Below are positions 45,467 to 54,150 of a stretch of 64,000 nucleotides of DNA, one piece after another. The DNA lies in NCBI RefSeq assembly GCF_025144225.1, contig NZ_JALXXB010000004.1:1-64000 (forward strand), given 5' to 3'. Within the stretch, counting starts at the first letter, position 1; the number at the start of each line of letters is the position of its first letter. The notes beneath the pieces were generated by a model, which saw only the letters and a list, made by a program, of their open reading frames with translations, was not told the origin of the DNA and did not search any database. This DNA comes from Aestuariimicrobium sp. p3-SID1156. Lineage in GTDB: Bacteria > Actinomycetota > Actinomycetes > Propionibacteriales > Propionibacteriaceae. The translations under genes were made by a program, and so were the position numbers.

Positions 45467-46912
45467 TCAGCGGTTGCGGCGCCACAGCTCGGCGGTGAGA
45501 GCGGTGGCGAAGACGGCCCAAGCGGCATAGGGCGCAAGGACGAACCCACGCTCTTTGTGTCGACCGACCCGTCGCACCAAGTCTGCGGAGCTCGCGGCTA
45601 GGGCCGCGGCCACGCCGGTGGCGGCCGGCATCGAACGCAACTGCCAGAACACCCACGACCATCCGCCATTGAGGACGAGGTTTACGCCGAGCGCTGCGGC
45701 ATACTCCCTGGCCTCGTCGGCCTTTTCTTCGTCGAGCAGGTCGGCGAGGTGGACGGCGGAGACGAAGGCGAGGTCGGCATAGAGCGCCGTCCATACGGGC
45801 CCAAAAACCTGGTTCGGCGGCTGCCAGACGGGCTTGTCCAAGCTCTTGAACCAGCGGGTGGCAGGCACTGTTGCGGCGACACCGGCGGCAGCCGTGACGG
45901 CCACCGCGGCCCCCGTGGCGCCCAGGAGCTTCCAGAAGCGGTACTGGTCAACGCCGACGGTCTCCCGGCGTACGGCTTCATCGAAACCGATCGTCCCGCC
46001 CTGGGGGGCTCCCACGAGCTTGTCGAGGTCGCGTTCGAGGACCACGTTGTCGTGGTGCAGCGACTCGACCAGTGGCCGGGCCATGTTCGCCGCTATGGGC
46101 GTCACCAGGCTGATCCAATAGGAGGCCAGCCTCGGGGTCCACACCGGCGCAGTGACCGATGGCCGCGGCCCAAGGCCTTGGATGGCGGCATAGCGGCTCA
46201 TCATGTCGGCGTAGCTGAGCACGTCGGGACCGCCCACATCGAAGGAGCGGGTCAGCTCGCGCGGCAGGTCGGCAGCTCGGATCAGGTAGTGGATGATGTC
46301 ATCGACGTGGATCGGTTGGATGCGGTTCTGCAACCAGCGCGGCCCCACCGAGCCGGGTAACCTCTCCGAGAGCGTGCGCAGCATGTCGAACGAGGCCGAG
46401 CCGTTGCCCAGCACCACCCCGGCCTGAACGGCGGCGGTCGGAACCCCGCTGTCCATCAGGATCCGGCCCACCTCCACCCGGCTGGCGAGATGAGGGGACA
46501 GCTGCTCCCCCTCGGGGTGCAAACCACCGAGATAGACGATGCGCTGCACGCCCGCCTTTTTCGCGGCGTCGGCGAAAGCGGTGGCGATCCGGCGGTCGGT
46601 GGCGGCGAAGTCGTCATCACCGCCCATGGAGTGGATCAGGAACCAGGCCACGTCGACGCCCTCCAGGGCGCGGGCCAGGTCGGCGGCGGAGTTCGCGTCA
46701 CCCTCGGCGACCTCCACCCGCTCGCGCCAGGCATCGGGCAGCTTCTCCGGGCTGCGAGCCAGCACCCTCACCCGCCAGCCCTCGCCGAGAAGTCGTTCGG
46801 TGACGCGACCGCCGATGTAACCGGAGGCGCCAGTGACCAGGGCGGTGCGCTGCCGGTGGCGGACGCCGGTAGAGGAACGGTCAGAAGTGTCGTCAGAGCT
46901 CACATACCCCAT
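45467..46912 (-). CDS. SDR-type NAD(P)-binding protein fused to a TspO/MBR domain
   Basis: A 481-residue fusion. Residues about 22-250 are a Rossmann-fold atypical SDR: ALVTGASGYIGGRVTERLL (glycines at 28-35), VAWFLIHSMGG, RIVYLGGLHPEG and IQPIHVDDIIHYLI. Residues about 335-481 are a TspO domain of five membrane helices: WFKSLDKPVWQPPNQVFGPV, WTALYADLAF, NLVLNGGWSWVFWQLRSM and YAAWAVFATALTAELWRRN. TspO proteins bind tetrapyrroles and are tied to light/oxygen stress. ATG 46912 has GGGGCAGG upstream. It diverges from the CPBP-photolyase genes. Confidence 0.85.
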   Translation of the reverse strand: MGYVSSDDTSDRSSTGVRHRQRTALVTGASGYIGGRVTERLLGEGWRVRVLARSPEKLPDAWRERVEVAEGDANSAADLARALEGVDVAWFLIHSMGGDDDFAATDRRIATAFADAAKKAGVQRIVYLGGLHPEGEQLSPHLASRVEVGRILMDSGVPTAAVQAGVVLGNGSASFDMLRTLSERLPGSVGPRWLQNRIQPIHVDDIIHYLIRAADLPRELTRSFDVGGPDVLSYADMMSRYAAIQGLGPRPSVTAPVWTPRLASYWISLVTPIAANMARPLVESLHHDNVVLERDLDKLVGAPQGGTIGFDEAVRRETVGVDQYRFWKLLGATGAAVAVTAAAGVAATVPATRWFKSLDKPVWQPPNQVFGPVWTALYADLAFVSAVHLADLLDEEKADEAREYAAALGVNLVLNGGWSWVFWQLRSMPAATGVAAALAASSADLVRRVGRHKERGFVLAPYAAWAVFATALTAELWRRNR

Positions 46913-47026
46913 CCTGCCCCGGTTGGGCCCCGACCCGCAGCACTTCCGCCTCGAAGGAGCGCGGATGGCCTGCTCCATGGCGTTGCCCAGATAGCCTGAA
47001 GACCACCCCGACGAGAGGTGACCCCG

Positions 47027-47752
47027 ATGGTCCCCATTCCCGTGCGGCGCTTCGTCTACGCGTCGTTGCTGCAGCCAGCGGCCAACGCCGAACCACGCGA
47101 AAATCGCGCTCGTCGTGCCACCGTGTGCGCTTTCACCCTGCTGGCCGGGGCCCTGACGCTGCGCTGGTCGCTCCGGGTGCCCCCCGGTGACCCCCTGTTC
47201 TACCCGGCCACGTCGGCCCTGGCCCTGGTGTGGCTGGTGGGAGGCCGACTGTCGGGGCCAGTCACCCGGCGCGCCGACCGCCGTGCCGACGGTGCGTCCG
47301 AGAACCACCGCATTGCGGAGTCGGTGTTGTGGGGCGGGCTGTTGCTCGTGCTCTTCCTCGTCGGTGCCGTCGTGGTGTCGCGCATCCCCCCACTGGCCGG
47401 CCCGGTGCAGGGTCTGCTCGACCACGCCCGCCGCGGCTCCCTGCCGCTTGTGGCATTGCTCACCGCCGTCAACGGGCTGGCCGAGGAGTACTTCTTCCGT
47501 GGAGCCCTCTTCCAGGCGCTACCGTCGCGCTGGCGCGTGGGGGCCAGCACCGTCCTCTACGCCGTCGTGACCTCCTTCAGCGGCATCCCGCTGCTGGTTC
47601 TCGCTGCCGCGATCCTTGGGACACTCGTCGGCTTGCAACGTCGCGCCACGGGCGGTTACCTCGTCCCCACAGTCACTCACCTGGTCTGGTCGCTCGGCAT
47701 GCTCTTTCTGCTGCCCGGCGCACTGGCGATGGGGGCACGATTGCTGTCGTGA
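47027..47752 (+). CDS. CPBP-family intramembrane metalloprotease
   Basis: A 241-residue polytopic membrane protein of the Abi/CAAX protease family. The catalytic motif EEYFFRG lies at about residue 150 and the zinc-binding His in PTVTHLVWSLG near the end. AGAGGTG precedes ATG 47027, preferred over GTG 47018. Members cleave prenylated or other membrane proteins; targets here are unknown. It lies 88 bp upstream of the photolyase gene. Confidence 0.8.
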   Translation: MVPIPVRRFVYASLLQPAANAEPRENRARRATVCAFTLLAGALTLRWSLRVPPGDPLFYPATSALALVWLVGGRLSGPVTRRADRRADGASENHRIAESVLWGGLLLVLFLVGAVVVSRIPPLAGPVQGLLDHARRGSLPLVALLTAVNGLAEEYFFRGALFQALPSRWRVGASTVLYAVVTSFSGIPLLVLAAAILGTLVGLQRRATGGYLVPTVTHLVWSLGMLFLLPGALAMGARLLS

Positions 47753-47840
47753 GTTCCATCTCTGGGCCATTGCGGAGGGCGGCCTCTGCCGGGGTGGCGC
47801 ATGAGACGATAGAACATCGCACGCCGCCCCAGGAAAGCCG

Positions 47841-49346
47841 ATGACACCCGCCTCTTGTGTCCACGACCCCTCGCCCACCTTGCTGTGGCTGCGAGAGGAC
47901 CTGCGCACCTCGGACCATGAAGCCCTGATGGTCGCCTGCGCCGATGGTGGTCCGGTGGTGGCGTTGTGGATCCGGGAGGAATGCGCCCGGGGGCCCGGTG
48001 GTGACGTCGTGGGCCCACGCCCACCAGGTGCTGCCGTTCGCTGGTGGACCCACCGCAGCCTGGAGGCGCTGACCGGCCAGCTCGAGGAGCTCGGCATCCC
48101 GCTGCTCTTCGCCCGGGGAGATGCCCGCATGATCATCCCCGCGGTTGCGCACCGGCTGGGGGCGGGGGTCGTTCGCTGGCAGCGTCGCCATGCCCCCGCC
48201 GCGCGCGCACTGGACGCCCAGGTCAAGGCAGCCCTGCTCAACGACGGCCTGCAGGCCCACAGCCATGCCGGGGCCCTGCTCGTCGAACCGTGGATGCTCA
48301 CCACCCACGCCGGTGAGCCCTATGGCGTCTTCACCCCTTTTTACCGGGCCGCGTCCGACATCCCGGTGGCTGCCCCACTGCTCGCCCCAGACCCAGTGGT
48401 CCTTCAGTCACGCTCACTGGCCCCGGCCCTGGAGGCCATGCGTCGTGACGGCCTGCTGGTTGACCTCGATGCCCTGGGTCTGCTGGACCGGCATCCCGCC
48501 TGGTGGGCCGAGACCGTCGAGCGGCACTGGATACCAGGGGAGCCCTCGGCCAGCGAGCGGCTCGATCACCTCGAACAGTGGATGGTCGGCTACCGCAGCT
48601 CGCGTGATCGCCCTGGCGATCCCGAGTCCACCAGCCGCCTGTCGCCGCATCTGCGCGCCGGGGAACTGTCACCCCGTCAGCTGCTGCACGTGGCCCGCAC
48701 CGCCCGGGATGAGGGCCGGGTGGGGGCCGCGGATGCGGCCGCGTGGGTGCGCCAGCTCTACTGGCGGGAGTTCTGCTGGCACCTGGCCTTCCACCGCCCT
48801 GACGTCTCCACTGTGCCGATGCGACCGAACTTCGCCCGCTTCCCTTACCAGCACGACGAAAATCTGGCACGGGCCTGGCGGGAGGGCGCCACTGGCATCG
48901 ACCTCGTCGATGCCGGCATGCGGCAGCTGTGGCAGACCGGCTGGATGCACAACCGGGTGCGGATGTTGGCCGCCTCACTGTTCACCAAGAACCTGCTGCT
49001 GCCCTGGCAGGAGGGCGAGCAGTGGTTCTGGGACACGCTGGTGGACGCCGACGAGGCCAACAATCCCGTCTCTTGGCAGTGGGTGGCCGGCTGCGGCGCC
49101 GATGCCGCACCCTACTTTCGGGTCTTTAATCCCGAGCTCCAACGCGAACGCTTCGATCCCGGGGCCAGCTACACCAGCCGCTGGCTGCCTCAGGGAACGG
49201 TTCGCCCGCGGACGCCGGTGGTGGACCTGAAGAATTCGCGCGCCGTGGCCCTGGCCGCCTACCAGCAGATACGCAGGGGCGGCAGCCACGCCAAGCAGGC
49301 CACCCAACCCGTCCTTCCCTCCGCTGGCACCAGGGGCCAGGCGTGA
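47841..49346 (+). CDS. phr: Deoxyribodipyrimidine photolyase
   Basis: A 501-residue light-driven DNA repair enzyme. The N-terminal antenna domain starts LLWLREDLRTSDHEAL. The FAD domain shows TSRLSPHLRAGELSPRQLLH, WVRQLYWREFCWHLAF, GIDLVDAGMRQLWQTGWMHN (a core FAD-binding helix) and NPVSWQWVAGCGADAAPYFR. These features indicate a class I CPD photolyase. AGGAAAGCCG precedes ATG 47841. Its stop overlaps the next gene's GTG, so repair and the downstream glycosyltransferase/ABC genes share a transcript. Confidence 0.9.
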   Translation: MTPASCVHDPSPTLLWLREDLRTSDHEALMVACADGGPVVALWIREECARGPGGDVVGPRPPGAAVRWWTHRSLEALTGQLEELGIPLLFARGDARMIIPAVAHRLGAGVVRWQRRHAPAARALDAQVKAALLNDGLQAHSHAGALLVEPWMLTTHAGEPYGVFTPFYRAASDIPVAAPLLAPDPVVLQSRSLAPALEAMRRDGLLVDLDALGLLDRHPAWWAETVERHWIPGEPSASERLDHLEQWMVGYRSSRDRPGDPESTSRLSPHLRAGELSPRQLLHVARTARDEGRVGAADAAAWVRQLYWREFCWHLAFHRPDVSTVPMRPNFARFPYQHDENLARAWREGATGIDLVDAGMRQLWQTGWMHNRVRMLAASLFTKNLLLPWQEGEQWFWDTLVDADEANNPVSWQWVAGCGADAAPYFRVFNPELQRERFDPGASYTSRWLPQGTVRPRTPVVDLKNSRAVALAAYQQIRRGGSHAKQATQPVLPSAGTRGQA

Positions 49347-50605
49347 CCCGCACCGCCCTGGTGGCGAGCTCACCGATCGTCGCCCACACGTTGAATGCGA
49401 CGCCAGTGGTGCAGGCACTGGTCGCAGCCGGGGTGCGGGTGGTCTGGTACGTGGCACCCGCATTCGCGGCGCACGCCCGCCGCGTCACCGACGACGTGGT
49501 GGTGATGGACCACGGCGTGGCGGCCCTGGCCGAACACGACCCCGCATCGCGGGGAGTGATGGGATCGCTGGCAGGGGTGAGACGGCTCTACCGCGACGCC
49601 CTGGTGGCACCCGTGGACGACCACCTGCCGATACTGCACCAGCTGGTCGTCACGCATGACGTCGACCTGGTGGTCTCCGACACGCTGATGCTGGCGGCAG
49701 GCCTGGTCACCGAGAGCCTGGGCCTGCCGTGGGCGACGATTGGCGATGGCCCACTGCAGTGGCCCCACCCTGACGTGCCCCCCTTTGGCACCGGACTGCC
49801 GCCGATGCACGGCCCTGCCGGTCGGCACCGCAACCGCAACGTCAAACGCGCCATCGACGCGGTGTTGTTCTCCCAAGCCCTGGGCATTCTCAACCGGACG
49901 CGGCACAGGCTCGGGTTGTGGCCGGCCGCCGACCTGCTCACCGCTGGCGTCTCCCGCCAGCTGCACCTGCAGGGCTGTGTACCGTCATTCGAACAGCCCC
50001 GCGATCCATGGCCCGAGCACATCCACTTCGTCGGCGCCCTGGGACCCGGGCCGGGTGCCGCTCCGCCACTGCCCGAGGCGTTGCGCCGACCCCGCCGAAG
50101 AAGCCGGCTCGCCTTCGTCAGCCAGGGGACCCGCCGCGACGACCCCCGCGAACTTGTGGACCCAGCCATCGACGTGCTGCTCGCAGAGGGCTTCGAGGTA
50201 CTCGTCGCCGGGGTGACCCCCAGCAGAGTGCAGCACTCCCGCGTCCACGCCATGACGCGGGTGGACTACCATGACGCGATGCCCCAGGCGGAGCTGTTCG
50301 TCACCAACGGCGGCTACACCGGCGTCACCCTGGCACTGGCCACCGGCACCCCCGTGGTGCAGTGCGGTGCCACCGAGGAGAAGGCCGACATCGGCAGGCG
50401 GCTGGCCGCCACCGGTGCCGGAGAGTCCATACCCCTGGTCCGGCCGCCGCGCTGGCTGCTGCGCCGGGCCATACGACGCTGCCTGGACGACCCGCAGCGT
50501 CGGCAGGCCCGCCAGCGCATCGCCGAGGAGTTCGCCGAGCACCCGACCAGCCAACTGCTCACCGACCACCTACTGTCCCTGCTGGAGGACAGCCGGCATG
50601 GCTGA
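49343..50605 (+). CDS. GT1-like glycosyltransferase
   Basis: A 420-residue UGT-type GT-B protein. The N-terminal acceptor half begins ALVASSPIVAHTLNATPVV. The C-terminal donor half has LAFVSQGTRRDDPRELV, VDYHDAMPQAELFVTNGGYT and LALATGTPVVQCGATEEKAD, the region binding the nucleotide sugar. The acceptor is unknown; a lipid or isoprenoid is likely given the neighbouring ABC transporter. GTGA overlap with phr, and an 8-bp overlap with the ABC ATPase gene. Confidence 0.8.
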   Translation: MTRTALVASSPIVAHTLNATPVVQALVAAGVRVVWYVAPAFAAHARRVTDDVVVMDHGVAALAEHDPASRGVMGSLAGVRRLYRDALVAPVDDHLPILHQLVVTHDVDLVVSDTLMLAAGLVTESLGLPWATIGDGPLQWPHPDVPPFGTGLPPMHGPAGRHRNRNVKRAIDAVLFSQALGILNRTRHRLGLWPAADLLTAGVSRQLHLQGCVPSFEQPRDPWPEHIHFVGALGPGPGAAPPLPEALRRPRRRSRLAFVSQGTRRDDPRELVDPAIDVLLAEGFEVLVAGVTPSRVQHSRVHAMTRVDYHDAMPQAELFVTNGGYTGVTLALATGTPVVQCGATEEKADIGRRLAATGAGESIPLVRPPRWLLRRAIRRCLDDPQRRQARQRIAEEFAEHPTSQLLTDHLLSLLEDSRHG

Positions 50606-51353
50606 GACCGCCCTGCACCTGGAACAGGTCGGCAAGCGCACCCACGACGGCACCGTGATCCTTCACGACGTCACCCTCACCCTGGAAGCCGGGCAGATGA
50701 TGGCGCTGATGGGCGGCAACGGGGCCGGCAAGTCCACCCTGCTCGACCTGGTTTGTGGTCTAACCACCCCCACCAGCGGCCGTGTGACGATCCACGGCCA
50801 CCCACCCCGCGCGGCGATCCGTGCCGGCGGGATCGGCGCCATGGTGCAAGGCGGCAGCCTGCTGCCAGAACTGACCGTCGCCGAGACCATCCGCACCATC
50901 GCCGCACTCCATCGCGTGCCCCGCCCCACGCTGGACGAGGACCTCCTGCCACTGGCCGACCGACGCGTGGGTGCCCTCTCCGGCGGAGAACGCCAACGCG
51001 TGAAATGGGCCCTCGCCATCCTTGGCAACCCCCGGCTGCTCGTCCTGGACGAGCCCACCGCCGGCATGGACTGGCACAGCAGGCTGCGCTTCTGGAGGCA
51101 GGTGCGCCATCACCGCGACCTCGGCACCACCGTGCTCTACGCCACCCACTACGCCGACGAGGTCGACGGCACCGCCGACCTGGTAGCACAGCTCGAAGCC
51201 GGAAGGCTGGTCTCGCTCGCCACCCCAGCCCAGGTCCGCGCAGCCGGCACCCAGGAAGTGGGAGGAGCTGGGCTGTTCACCGGCCTCGCAGCCCTGGCCG
51301 GGCACAGGCTGAGCGACCAGAAGCCAGCCCGCACCGAAGGTCACCGGTCATGA
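50598..51353 (+). CDS. ABC transporter ATP-binding protein
   Basis: A 251-residue ATPase of the ABC-2 exporter type. Walker A GGNGAGKST, signature LSGGERQRVKWAL, Walker B LLVLDEPTAGMD and the H-loop YATHY are all intact. It is overlapped by the upstream glycosyltransferase and overlaps its permease (ATGA), so the three act as one unit. Confidence 0.92.
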   Translation: MAETALHLEQVGKRTHDGTVILHDVTLTLEAGQMMALMGGNGAGKSTLLDLVCGLTTPTSGRVTIHGHPPRAAIRAGGIGAMVQGGSLLPELTVAETIRTIAALHRVPRPTLDEDLLPLADRRVGALSGGERQRVKWALAILGNPRLLVLDEPTAGMDWHSRLRFWRQVRHHRDLGTTVLYATHYADEVDGTADLVAQLEAGRLVSLATPAQVRAAGTQEVGGAGLFTGLAALAGHRLSDQKPARTEGHRS

Positions 51354-52096
51354 GGCGTGCACTGCTGCGGGTCGAGCTGCTCAGACTGCGGCGCGACCCG
51401 GTGGGCCTGCTCGTGATCATCGCCCTCCCCGTGGTTTTCTACCTTGGCTTCGCCCTCGGGGTGCCGTCCCCCGGCGCCGACCGGGCGGTGGTGCGGGCCA
51501 ACTTGATGGTGGGCATGGCCTCCTACGGGGCTGCCACCGCTGCCTCCTCCCTTGCAGGGCAGGCGGCGGTCGACCGGGTGCAAGGATGGGGCCGCCAGCT
51601 GGCACTCACCCGACTACGAGACGTGGACCACGTCCTGGTGAGAGGCGCTACCGCGGCAGGGGCGGGACTGCTGCCCACCGTCGTGGTCTACCTGACCGGA
51701 GCCCTCACCGGGGTCCGGATGTCGCCGACGGCATGGCTGCTCAGCGGCGCGCTCGTGGTCCTGGGGGCCTGGCCATGGGCGCTGTACGGGATGGCCGTCG
51801 GGCTGGCCGGACGCACCCAGTCGGCCACGGCCGCCGCCTCGGCCGGACTGGTGCTGTTCGCCTTCGTCGGAGACGTCTTCCTGCCCCTGTCCGGGGTCAT
51901 GCAGCAGCTTGGCCGGCTGAGCCCGATGTACGGCTCGGTGCAGCTTGCACGCTTTCCCATCGATCGGGGACGGCCACTTTTCGACGGCCAACTCGCCGAT
52001 CCCTGGTGGCAGTCACTGCTGGTGGCCGTGGCCTGGGGGGCCATCTTTGCCCTGCTTGCAGTGCGGCAGGTGGCGCGCTCCCGGGAGCGCGGCTAG
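51350..52096 (+). CDS. ABC-2 type transporter permease
   Basis: A 248-residue membrane protein with six hydrophobic segments: LLVIIALPVVFYLGFALGV, LMVGMASYGAATAASSL, GAGLLPTVVVYLTGAL, ALVVLGAWPWALYGMAVG, ASAGLVLFAFVGDVFLPL and LLVAVAWGAIFALLAV. The PLSGVMQQLGRLSPMYGSVQ block is typical of the ABC-2 family. It pairs with the ATPase above to export an unknown, possibly glycosylated, lipid. Its 3' end overlaps a convergent gene by 4 bp. Confidence 0.85.
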   Translation: MRRALLRVELLRLRRDPVGLLVIIALPVVFYLGFALGVPSPGADRAVVRANLMVGMASYGAATAASSLAGQAAVDRVQGWGRQLALTRLRDVDHVLVRGATAAGAGLLPTVVVYLTGALTGVRMSPTAWLLSGALVVLGAWPWALYGMAVGLAGRTQSATAAASAGLVLFAFVGDVFLPLSGVMQQLGRLSPMYGSVQLARFPIDRGRPLFDGQLADPWWQSLLVAVAWGAIFALLAVRQVARSRERG

Positions 52097-53349
52097 CTTC
52101 CTGCGCCCTCGGTGTCAGGCGCTCCTGGCCGGGTGTGGCTGGCCTCAATGATGATCTCGGCGAGCTGGTCGGCGCCTCCCGCCTCGGCGGCGATCACGGG
52201 GGCCAGCCGGGATGCGGTGTCAGGGATGGGTTCTTCGAGCGCCCGCTTCAGACAGGCAGTAAGGGCGCGGCAGGTGAGGCGCCAGCGGGGCGGCGCGGAG
52301 ATCCCGACGCCCAGCTCGGCCACCCGTCGGGCATGCCAGGCCTGGTCGCCCAGATGGGGGACGACCACTGCCGGGGTGCCCGAGGCCAGCGTGGTCAGGG
52401 TGGTGCCGGCCCCACCGTGGTGAACTACGGCCGCCACACGTCCCAGCAGCTGACGGTGGTCGGTACCCGGCGCATTCCAGGTCACTTCGTCAACCCGGCC
52501 GGTTGGCAGCAACGGAGTCTGCAGCACCAGCGGACGCCCCACGCGGCGCGCGGCGCGTCGAAAGAGCGACACGTCGGCCTGCGGATCCGGGGAGGGGCAG
52601 GAGCCGAAACCCATCAGCACCGCGTCGGGATGGTTGTCGAGGAAGCTCGCCAGGCCCGCGTCCAGCGGCTGGGGGGTGACGGGGCCGGTGTCGATCCAGC
52701 CCGCATCGGCGGCGCCGGCCGAGAGCGTGGTGCTGGTGGCGCACACCAGGGACTCGACGAGGTCACGGTGGCGGTTGGTGCGCTGCCTGCTGTGGCTCAG
52801 GCGGCTGCGTATCGCCTGGTCGGGCCCGGCGCCCAGGCCCGAGGTGAGTCGCCACATCACCGTCGAGACCAGCCAAGCCGCCGCCGGTGGGGCGAGCCTT
52901 GGCGCCAGAACGGACTGGTCAGCCCGGGTCGAGGGACGCAACGGCGCCATCAGCACCGTCACCATCGCACTGCCGCGGGCCGCCGCCAGACGTCGCACCA
53001 TCCGGCGGGAGGCAGTGCCGGCCACGATGACCTCACAGGCCTCAGAGGCCTCGACCACCGCATCCGCCAGTGCCGCCGCGGTCACGGACAGGTTGCGGCG
53101 CATCATTAGGTACATGATCCCCGGCTGGGCCAGCGCGGCCCGTCGCAGCCAGGAGTTCTCGGGCCACAGGGCCCGGGATGATCCGGCCGACGCCGGGTGC
53201 ACAACCATGCCGGTGCCCTCGGCGAGGTGGGCGTAGTCGGCGAGCACGACCAAGCGGACTTGGTGCCCAGCCGCCGCCAGTCGCGCACCGATGGCGACGA
53301 AGGGGGCCACATCACCGCGGGAGCCCAGGGCGACCAGACAGCACTTCAC
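52093..53349 (-). CDS. MGT-family glycosyltransferase
   Basis: A 418-residue GT-B enzyme. It starts KCCLVALGSRGDVAPFVAIG, the acceptor-side Rossmann motif of UGT/MGT enzymes. The C-terminal VLMGFGSCPSPDP and VAAVVHHGGAGTTLTTLASG, then TPAVVVPHLGDQAWHARRV, form the nucleotide-sugar pocket. GTG 53349 follows GAGGGAAG. It lies 13 bp downstream of the methyltransferase gene, forming a minus-strand operon with it and the FAD oxidoreductase. Confidence 0.85.
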   Translation of the reverse strand: MKCCLVALGSRGDVAPFVAIGARLAAAGHQVRLVVLADYAHLAEGTGMVVHPASAGSSRALWPENSWLRRAALAQPGIMYLMMRRNLSVTAAALADAVVEASEACEVIVAGTASRRMVRRLAAARGSAMVTVLMAPLRPSTRADQSVLAPRLAPPAAAWLVSTVMWRLTSGLGAGPDQAIRSRLSHSRQRTNRHRDLVESLVCATSTTLSAGAADAGWIDTGPVTPQPLDAGLASFLDNHPDAVLMGFGSCPSPDPQADVSLFRRAARRVGRPLVLQTPLLPTGRVDEVTWNAPGTDHRQLLGRVAAVVHHGGAGTTLTTLASGTPAVVVPHLGDQAWHARRVAELGVGISAPPRWRLTCRALTACLKRALEEPIPDTASRLAPVIAAEAGGADQLAEIIIEASHTRPGAPDTEGAGS

Positions 53350-53362
53350 CTGACCACTTCCC

Positions 53363-54076
53363 TCATGCGCGGCCGCGCACCAGGTGCAGGATGTCTCGTT
53401 GCCAGCCGTCCACGGTGCGCGCGGCGACGTCGTGGAAGCCCGCCGCCGAGAATCGCGCGGCGAGCTCGCCGACACCGCAGAAGTCCTCCACGGAGCGGTG
53501 CAGGTAGCGATACAACTCTCGTTCACCACCGACCAGGGCGGCCAGGGGTTCGATCACCGTGCGGTTGACGCGTCCCCACCGTCGGGCGGCGGCCGGGGAC
53601 TCGCGCACCGAGTAGTCCTCGGCGACCAGGCGCGCCCCGGGGCGCAGTGCGCGACGGATCCCGGCCAGGGTGGCGTCGAGGTCGTCGACATTGCGCAGCA
53701 GGTAGCAGGCCAGTGCCCCGTCGCCCGGCGGCAGCCCCAGCTCGTCCAAGGCCTCGCCGCGCCCCTGGACGAAGACCACGCCCTCGGGCCAGTGCTTGGC
53801 GCGGGCCCGGTCCAGCATCCCCTCGGAGGCATCCACACCGATGATGCGAGGGGTGAGGCCCCGGCGACGGGCGGCTCGCAGCAGTTCCCGGGTGCTCAAC
53901 CCCGAGCCACATCCCAGGTCGAAGAGCGTGGGCATCGGATCGGTCACCTCGTTCACGACGGCCTCCGCCGCTAGGCGCAGATGACGACGGTATCCCGGGT
54001 TGAGCGCCACCATCAGGTCATATCGGGCTGAGGCCTGGTCGAAGCCGGTGGACAGGCTGAAGGGCGTGTCGCGCAT
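53363..54076 (-). CDS. Class I SAM-dependent methyltransferase
   Basis: A 237-residue UbiE-like methyltransferase. Motif I is LFDLGCGSGLSTRELL (residues about 51-66), the acidic end of beta-2 is GVDASEGMLDRA, and post-I residues GDGALACYLLRNVDD complete the SAM pocket. AAGGAGTCCC precedes the ATG. It lies between an FAD oxidoreductase and a glycosyltransferase, suggesting stepwise tailoring of a lipid or isoprenoid quinone/pigment (inference). Confidence 0.82.
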   Translation of the reverse strand: MRDTPFSLSTGFDQASARYDLMVALNPGYRRHLRLAAEAVVNEVTDPMPTLFDLGCGSGLSTRELLRAARRRGLTPRIIGVDASEGMLDRARAKHWPEGVVFVQGRGEALDELGLPPGDGALACYLLRNVDDLDATLAGIRRALRPGARLVAEDYSVRESPAAARRWGRVNRTVIEPLAALVGGERELYRYLHRSVEDFCGVGELAARFSAAGFHDVAARTVDGWQRDILHLVRGRA

Positions 54077-54150
54077 GGGACTCCTTGGCAGGGTGCCTAC
54101 AGGGGGCGTCGTGGAGTGGCCTGGGGCGGGGATGTGGTGGAGGGGCCTGC

